From an uncultured Sedimentitalea sp. (lineage in GTDB: Bacteria > Pseudomonadota > Alphaproteobacteria > Rhodobacterales > Rhodobacteraceae): 64,000 nucleotides of DNA. The translations under genes and the position numbers were made by a program. The notes under the pieces were generated by a model that saw only the letters and a program-made list of their open reading frames with translations, searched no databases and was not told the origin of the DNA. Positions 57,605 to 64,000 of the stretch are shown here, in pieces (position 1 is the first letter of the stretch; each line of letters starts with the position of its first letter). Location of the stretch: the NCBI GenBank assembly GCA_947504115.1, contig CANNGH010000010.1:1-64000 (forward strand), given 5' to 3'.

Positions 57605-58128
57605 CGCGGGTTCTGTTCCTCTGCATCCTCGCGCTGGCGGCCTGCAAGCAGGACATGGTGGATCAGGCCAAGGACAAGGCTTATTCCGCCTCGTCGGTCT
57701 GGGATGACGGCGCCTCGGCCCGCCCCTTCGTTGCCGGGACGGTCGCGCGCGGCGATCTGGCGCGCATGGCAGCCGTGCAGCAGCCCCCCGAGGTCGATGC
57801 CGCCCTGCTGGCGCGCGGGCAGGAGCGTTACGGCATCTTCTGCGCGCCCTGTCACGGGCTGACCGGGCGCGGCGACGGGCGGGTGGTGCAGCGCGGCTTT
57901 CCGGCGCCGCCCGACTACCTGTCGGACCGGCTGCGCGCCGCCCCGGCAGAGCATTTCATGGAGGTGATCGCGAATGGATACGGCGTGATGTTCCCCTATG
58001 GCGCCCGCGTCGCCCCGCGCGACCGCTGGGCCATCGTCGCCTATATCCGCGCGCTGCAACTGGCGGATGGCGAGGTCACGCGCGGCCATCCGGCGCGCGA
58101 CGCCGTGCCGGTGGGGGGTGGGCGATGA
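57601..58128 (+). CDS. actE: Alternative Complex III monoheme cytochrome lipoprotein ActE
   Basis: A 175-residue cytochrome c. A lipobox LAAC at Cys15 marks it as a lipoprotein. The heme site is CAPCH (Cys81 to His85), and the likely axial Met is in GYGVMFPYG. It probably passes electrons from the pentaheme ActA to the oxidase subunit II cytochrome domain. It overlaps actD and actF by 4 nt each. Confidence 0.88.
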   Translation: MTRVLFLCILALAACKQDMVDQAKDKAYSASSVWDDGASARPFVAGTVARGDLARMAAVQQPPEVDAALLARGQERYGIFCAPCHGLTGRGDGRVVQRGFPAPPDYLSDRLRAAPAEHFMEVIANGYGVMFPYGARVAPRDRWAIVAYIRALQLADGEVTRGHPARDAVPVGGGR

Positions 58129-59138
58129 GTTCGGTCGCGCAGGCATATCCCGCCCGCTCGTGGCTGTGGCCGGTGCCGGTTCTCGGCGCGGCGGTGCTGG
58201 TCGTGCTGGCGCTGAGCGAGGGCATCGGCGGGCTGGCGGCGGGGTGGCTTGCGGCTTGGCTGTTCTGCCTTGGCCTGTGCGTCGGCGCGTCGGGCTGGCT
58301 GATGATCCATGCGGTGATCGGCGGGCGCTGGATCGGCGCGGGGCGGCATGTGCTGGAACCGCTGGCGGCGCTGACCCCCTTCGCCGCGCTGGCCGGGCTG
58401 CCGCTGCTGCTGGTCCTGCCGCAGCTTTATCCGTGGTGGCCGGGCGAGGATTCGGCGCGCGGGGCGCTTTACCTCAACGCCACGGCGTTTCTGATCCGCG
58501 CCGCGATCATCCTTGTCGGCTGGTCGCTGATCGGGGTTTTCGCCGCGCGCATGGGGCGCGGGCTGGCGATTGCCGGGCTGATCTTCCACGGCCTCGCCGT
58601 CAGTTTCGCGGGGCTGGACTGGGTGCTGTCGCGCAACCCCGATTTCGGCTCGACCACCTTCGGCGCGCTGTTGGCGGTGCTGCAACTGGCGCTGGCGCTG
58701 CATCTGGCGGCGCTGGCGCTGCGGCGGGACGATCCGCGCGCCGTGGCCGATTGGGGCGGGCTGATGCTGGCCTGCGTGCTGGGGGTGTTCTACCTTGCGG
58801 CGATGCAATTCCTTGTCAGCTGGTCGGGCAACCTGCCCGGCAAGGCGGCGTGGTATCTGGCGCGGCTCGCCGGGGCAGGGCAGGCGGTGCTGGTGCTGGC
58901 CGTCCTGGCCGGAACGGTGGTGCCGTTCCTCGCCCTGCTGCCCTCGCGCTGGCGGTCGGACGCGGCGCGACTGCGGATGATCGCGGTTTGCGTGCTGGCG
59001 GGCGGGTTGCTCTATCTCGTGTGGATCTGCGCGCCGGGTCAGCACGGCCTGTCCGTCGTTGTCGCCCTTGCCACCCTCGCGCTGCTGATCGGTGCGGCGA
59101 TGCTTGTGCGCATTGCGATCAAGGGGAGGATGCGATGA
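58125..59138 (+). CDS. actF: Alternative Complex III membrane subunit ActF
   Basis: A 337-residue polytopic membrane protein with about ten transmembrane segments, in the position and size of ActF, the divergent second NrfD-like subunit. Sequence conservation is low; the call relies on topology (YPARSWLWPVPVLGAAVLV, FHGLAVSFAGLDWVLS) and gene order. It is followed by a small membrane protein gene with a 4-nt overlap. Confidence 0.85.
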   Translation: MSSVAQAYPARSWLWPVPVLGAAVLVVLALSEGIGGLAAGWLAAWLFCLGLCVGASGWLMIHAVIGGRWIGAGRHVLEPLAALTPFAALAGLPLLLVLPQLYPWWPGEDSARGALYLNATAFLIRAAIILVGWSLIGVFAARMGRGLAIAGLIFHGLAVSFAGLDWVLSRNPDFGSTTFGALLAVLQLALALHLAALALRRDDPRAVADWGGLMLACVLGVFYLAAMQFLVSWSGNLPGKAAWYLARLAGAGQAVLVLAVLAGTVVPFLALLPSRWRSDAARLRMIAVCVLAGGLLYLVWICAPGQHGLSVVVALATLALLIGAAMLVRIAIKGRMR

Positions 59139-59458
59139 GCAGGCTTCCCCAACGCGAACCCCTCGGCATCCCGGAAGGCGGCGTTCTGGCCGTGATCGCG
59201 GGGATCGTCGGGATCGGCGCAGTCTGCGTGCTGGCGGCATGGCTGCTGCTGCCGGGCAGCGGCAAGGATTGGGATGCGGCGCAGGTCTTTGACGGGCCGG
59301 TTCTGGAAACACGGCCCGTGGCGGATTACGACGCCTTCCGCGCCCGCCAGCGGGCCGATCTGGAGGGCGCGGGCGGGCGCATGGCGATTCAGCAGGCGAT
59401 GGCGCGGATCGTGGCGCGGGGGCGGGACGCCTTTGCCCCACTGGAGGAAGGGCCATGA
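59135..59458 (+). CDS. Small single-span membrane protein in the ACIII-caa3 operon
   Basis: A 107-residue protein with one membrane helix (VLAVIAGIVGIGAVCVLAAWLLL) and a hydrophilic, periplasm-facing tail ending EEGP. No family was recognised. Its place between actF and the SCO gene, and 4-nt overlaps on both sides, make it either an accessory subunit (ActG-like or linking ACIII to the oxidase) or an assembly factor. Confidence 0.6.
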   Translation: MSRLPQREPLGIPEGGVLAVIAGIVGIGAVCVLAAWLLLPGSGKDWDAAQVFDGPVLETRPVADYDAFRARQRADLEGAGGRMAIQQAMARIVARGRDAFAPLEEGP

Positions 59459-60177
59459 TCCGCGCGCTGGCTCTGCTGCTGATCCTCGCCGCGCCCGCGC
59501 AGGCCGCACTGACGCAGGCGGAACTGGACCGCGTTGCCGCCGCGCCGCCACCGGGCGCGCGCGTCGATCTGGGAACCGCGCGGCCCACCGTGGCGGTCTT
59601 CGTCGATTTCGATTGCGGCGCGCTGTGCGATGCGATCCTTGCGCAGACCGGCGAGACGCTGATGCAGTCCGGGCTGACCCCGGGGCGGGATTTCGGCATC
59701 GCCGCCATCGGCATCGACCCACGCGACACGCGGCAGGCCGCCGAGACGATGGTTGCCGCGCAACTGCCCGAGGAATTGCGCGCCGTCACCCGTATCCTGA
59801 TGCCGGGGGCGGACCGGCTGGCGGAGATCACGAACGCGTTGGGCTATGGGTTCGTGCATGACGCCGAAAACGACCGCTTCGCCCATCCGGCGGCGCGCTA
59901 TGTGCTGACGGCGGGCGGCGAGGTCACGCGCGTGCTGCCCGCCTTCCGCGCCGATCCCGGCGATCTGCGGCTTGCGCTGGTCGAGGCGGGGCAGGGGCAG
60001 GCCGGATCCTTCGCCGATCGGCTGGCGCTGCTGTGCTACGGCTTCGACGCCGAAAGCGGGCGCTATTCGCTGGCGATCACGCGAATCCTGACGATGCTGT
60101 CGCTCGGCTTCGCGCTGCTGCTGGGCGGCGCCATCGCGGCGCTTCTGATCCGTGAACGGCGGAGGGGCTGGCGATGA
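59455..60177 (+). CDS. SCO1/SenC-like copper chaperone with C-terminal membrane anchor
   Basis: A 240-residue thioredoxin-fold protein. A signal peptide ends near PAQAALT; the copper-binding pair is Cys54 and Cys58 (DFDCGALCDA) with His144 (RFAHPAARY) as the third ligand, as in SCO proteins. A membrane helix near the C-terminus (ILTMLSLGFALLLGGAIAAL) anchors it. SCO proteins load the CuA site of oxidase subunit II, which is encoded immediately downstream with a 4-nt overlap. Confidence 0.85.
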   Translation: MIRALALLLILAAPAQAALTQAELDRVAAAPPPGARVDLGTARPTVAVFVDFDCGALCDAILAQTGETLMQSGLTPGRDFGIAAIGIDPRDTRQAAETMVAAQLPEELRAVTRILMPGADRLAEITNALGYGFVHDAENDRFAHPAARYVLTAGGEVTRVLPAFRADPGDLRLALVEAGQGQAGSFADRLALLCYGFDAESGRYSLAITRILTMLSLGFALLLGGAIAALLIRERRRGWR

Positions 60178-61114
60178 ATTCGATCCTGTCCCTTGCCCAA
60201 GCCTCGGAAAACGCCCGCAGCTTCGACACGCTGCTGCTGGTGCTGGTGTTGTTCTCGCTGGCCATCGTGACGCTGGTGGGCACGCTGGTGCTGGTGTTCT
60301 CGATCCGCTACCGCAAGGGAAGCAAGGTCACCCGCCACCGCGTGCCGCGCCTGCTGTCGCACCAGATCGAATGGGGCTGGACTTCGGCGACGGTGTTCGT
60401 CGCGTTGTTCTTTTTCTGGGGGGCCGCGTCGATCATGGTGCGCCAGCTTGATCCGCCTCCCGATGCGATGGAGATCCACGTCGAGGCGAAACAATGGATG
60501 TGGAAGGCCCGCCACCCCAACGGCACGCGCGAGATCAACGCGCTGCATGTGCCCATGGGTCAGCCGGTCAAGCTGTATCTGGACAGCCAGGACGTGATCC
60601 ATTCGTTCTTCGTGCCCGCGTTCCGGCTGAAACAGGATGTGGTGCCGGGGCGCACCGCGACCACATGGTTCACCGCGACCGAGCCCGGCACCTATCACCT
60701 GTTCTGCGCCGAGTTCTGCGGCACCTCGCATTCGCAGATGACCGGCGAGATCGTGGTGATGGAGCCCGAGGATTTCTCGGCATGGCTGGCCAACCGCCCC
60801 GAGGGCGACACGCTGGTAGCCGAGGGAAGGAAGCTGTTCACCACGGCGGGCTGTTCGGGCTGTCACGCCGAAGGCTCCGACGTGCATGCGCCCGACCTGA
60901 ACGGCGTGGCCGGGCGCCGCGTGGCACTGGCGGACGGGCGCGTGGTGACGGCGGACGATGCCTATCTGCGGGATTCCATCCTGCTGCCGGCGCGTGACGT
61001 GGTCGCCGGCTACGCGCCGATCATGCCCGATTTCGGCGGGATACTGGAAACCGGAGAGGTGACGGCACTGGTCGCCTATCTGCGCTCTCTCGGCACGCAA
61101 GAAGGGGAAACGCC

Positions 61115-61118
<4 letters not shown>
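60174..61118 (+). CDS. coxB: Cytochrome c oxidase subunit II with fused cytochrome c (caa3-type)
   Basis: A 314-residue protein. Two N-terminal membrane helices are followed by a cupredoxin CuA domain: HSFFVPAFRLKQD and Cys178/Cys182 in CAEFCGTSHSQM. A C-terminal cytochrome c domain has CSGCH (Cys227-His231) and a late Met (APIMPDFGG). The fused cytochrome makes this a caa3-type enzyme that accepts electrons directly from a membrane-bound donor such as ActE. Confidence 0.93.
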
Positions 61119-62808
<1,690 letters not shown>

Positions 62809-62812
<4 letters not shown>

Positions 62813-63441
62813 CCGAGGCGCGGCACGACCCCTTCCACGACATCGCCCGCCAGCGCCACGCGGCGGAACTGGGGCTGTGGGTGTTTTTGGCCTCGGAACT
62901 GGTGTTCTTTGGCGGGCTGTTCGTGACCTACGGCCTCTATCGCTATGCCTATCCGTCCGCGTTCGAGGCGGCGGGGGCGGAAACGGCGATCTGGCTGGGC
63001 ACGATCAATACCGCGATCCTGCTGACGTCAAGCGCGACCATGGCGGCAGCGGTCTGGGCGGGCGAAGCGGGGCACAAGCGCCATGTGCTGATCGGGCTGG
63101 CCCTGACCGCGCTGCTGGGGCTGACCTTCATGGGTGTGAAAGGGGTGGAGTATTACAAGGACATCAGCGAGTCGCTCTATCCCGGGGCCGCGGATTTCCC
63201 GGTGGACATGCCCGGTGCGCAGGTCTTTGTCGGGCTGTACTGGGCGATGACCGGCGTGCATGCGGTGCATCTGAGCATCGGGCTGGTGGCCGTCGCGATC
63301 ACGCTGTGGAGGGTGCGGGCCGAAAGGTTCGATTGGCAGAACACCGCGCTGCTGCATGTTCTGGGGCTGTACTGGCACCTGATCGACCTGATCTGGATCG
63401 TGCTTTATCCACTGCTCTACCTGATGGGGCGGTCGCTGTGA
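62809..63441 (+). CDS. coxC: Cytochrome c oxidase subunit III
   Basis: A 210-residue membrane protein with five predicted helices, the short bacterial form of subunit III. Family segments are AELGLWVFLASELVFFGGLF, and TGVHAVHLSIGL with the C-terminal LYWHLIDLIWIVLYPLLYL. It stabilises subunit I. It overlaps the genes on both sides by 4 nt. Confidence 0.93.
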
Positions 63442-63767
63442 GCGGGCGGGAGACACCGGCGCGCCTCTGGCGGCGCTCGGCGCTGGTCTGGCTGGCGCTG
63501 AGCCTGCTGCTGGCCACCACGCTGGGCGGGGCCTATCTGCCGATCGGGGTTTGGAAACTGCCGCTGGCGCTGACGATCGCGGCGGCCAAGGCGGGGCTGG
63601 TGATCGCCATCTTCATGGGACTGGGACAGGCCGGCGGTGCCGCGCGCATCGCCGGCCTGTGCGGCGTGCTGTGGGTGCTGCTGCTGCTGTCGCTGTCGAT
63701 GACCGACCAGACCACACGCCAGCAATTGCCGCCGGGTTTCGGCGAGGACCGGGCCGGTCAGCCCTGA
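63438..63767 (+). CDS. Cytochrome c oxidase subunit IV-type small membrane protein
   Basis: A 109-residue protein with three hydrophobic helices (SALVWLALSLLLATTLGGAY, ALTIAAAKAGLVIAIFMGL, GLCGVLWVLLLLSLSM), matching the prokaryotic COX4 type found as the last gene of caa3 operons. It begins with GTG at 63438, overlapping the subunit III stop (GTGA); no suitable ATG exists. It ends the 12-gene operon. Confidence 0.85.
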   Translation: MSGRETPARLWRRSALVWLALSLLLATTLGGAYLPIGVWKLPLALTIAAAKAGLVIAIFMGLGQAGGAARIAGLCGVLWVLLLLSLSMTDQTTRQQLPPGFGEDRAGQP

Positions 63768-63815
63768 CCGGATTTCGCGATCACCCCCATGTGATGGCCC
63801 ATCGGTTGCCGTAAG

Positions 63816-63840
63816 GGAACGCAACCGCGCGACACGCGTT
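63816..63840 (+). promoter_or_regulatory. EcfG-type promoter of the last gene
   Basis: GGAAC, 16 nt, CGTT: full consensus match ending 41 nt before the start codon. It overlaps a 7-bp inverted repeat (63803-63809 with 63821-63827) and borders another (63840-63846 with 63850-63856), which may be operator or terminator structures. Confidence 0.6.
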
Positions 63841-63881
63841 TTCAAGATGCTTGAAACACGTATCCGAGGAGGAATGTTGAA

Positions 63882-64000
63882 ATGTCTACTTTGTTCAAGC
63901 TCACCGCCACCGCCGCCTGTATCGTCACGGCCGGCATGGCATCGGCGCAATCGGATCAGGGCGCTGACTCGCAGGGGGACAAATCGCCCGATCAGGTGAA
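63882..64000 (+). CDS. Exported protein, truncated by the window end
   Basis: Only the first 39 codons are present. They encode a signal peptide (FKLTATAACIVTAGMASA, cleavage before QSDQG) and the start of a hydrophilic region rich in Asp, Gln and Ser. GAGGAGGA is well placed before the ATG at 63882 and an EcfG-type promoter lies upstream, so a stress-induced periplasmic protein is likely. The family cannot be told. Confidence 0.6.
   Translation, partial: MSTLFKLTATAACIVTAGMASAQSDQGADSQGDKSPDQV

Overview
The window is high-GC DNA with the gene repertoire of a Rhodobacterales-type alphaproteobacterium: minCDE, tctCBA tricarboxylate uptake, cobalamin-dependent methionine synthase, a DmdA-like GcvT-family protein, and several close matches to the alphaproteobacterial EcfG (general stress response) promoter, GGAAC-N16/17-CGTT. 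Genes are dense and often joined by 4-nt ATGA overlaps. No rRNA, tRNA, CRISPR array or insertion sequence was recognised.

Layout. 46-3423 (minus): an operon of two PhyH-type dioxygenases, a FemAB/GNAT-like acyltransferase and a formyltransferase, preceded by 636 nt with no convincing gene. 4060-5778: a secreted-type beta-helix protein with two nearly identical RTX-like C-terminal modules. 5968-9727: methionine synthase split into two overlapping genes behind a perfect palindrome. 9916-11934: a TonB-dependent receptor. 12033-17019: a four-gene cluster (glycosyltransferase, methyltransferase-like/hydrolase fusion, asparagine-synthetase-like PP-loop protein, ATP-grasp/acylphosphatase fusion) that looks like an uncharacterised amide- or peptide-forming pathway. 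17124-21310: tctCBA and an ArgE-like deacetylase. 21444-24119: an HdeA-like protein, a frameshifted AT-rich PvuRts1I-like restriction gene, and lrgAB. 24175-31437: a large glycosyltransferase, a ZntA-type ATPase, a DUF2171 protein, and a solute-binding protein followed by an SDR. 31667-42607: Na/Pi transporter, PRC-barrel protein, ferredoxin reductase-like protein, DmdA-like protein, SLC13/RCK transporter, panC, WGR protein, ccdAB, minCDE and a DUF4168 protein. 42814-52411: enoyl-CoA hydratase, a two-subunit GMC dehydrogenase, delta-class carbonic anhydrase, TreS, and a CheB-CheR-PAS-HWE kinase.

52490-63767 is one 12-gene operon encoding Alternative Complex III (actA-F), a small membrane protein, an SCO-like copper chaperone and a caa3-type oxidase (subunits II, I, III, IV). 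Every junction is a 4-nt overlap. This would form a complete quinol-to-oxygen chain independent of bc1, and the oxidase subunit I carries the A2-type YSHPAVY signature.

A thread through the window is a set of EcfG-type promoters ahead of the DUF2171 protein, PRC-barrel protein, TreS and the last partial gene. Variant sites lie ahead of the HdeA-like gene, the ferredoxin reductase-like gene and the ACIII operon. HWE kinases such as the one at 49328-52411 commonly feed the PhyR-NepR-EcfG pathway. The most promising candidates for undescribed biology are the 12033-17019 cluster and the putatively stress-regulated ACIII-caa3 operon.
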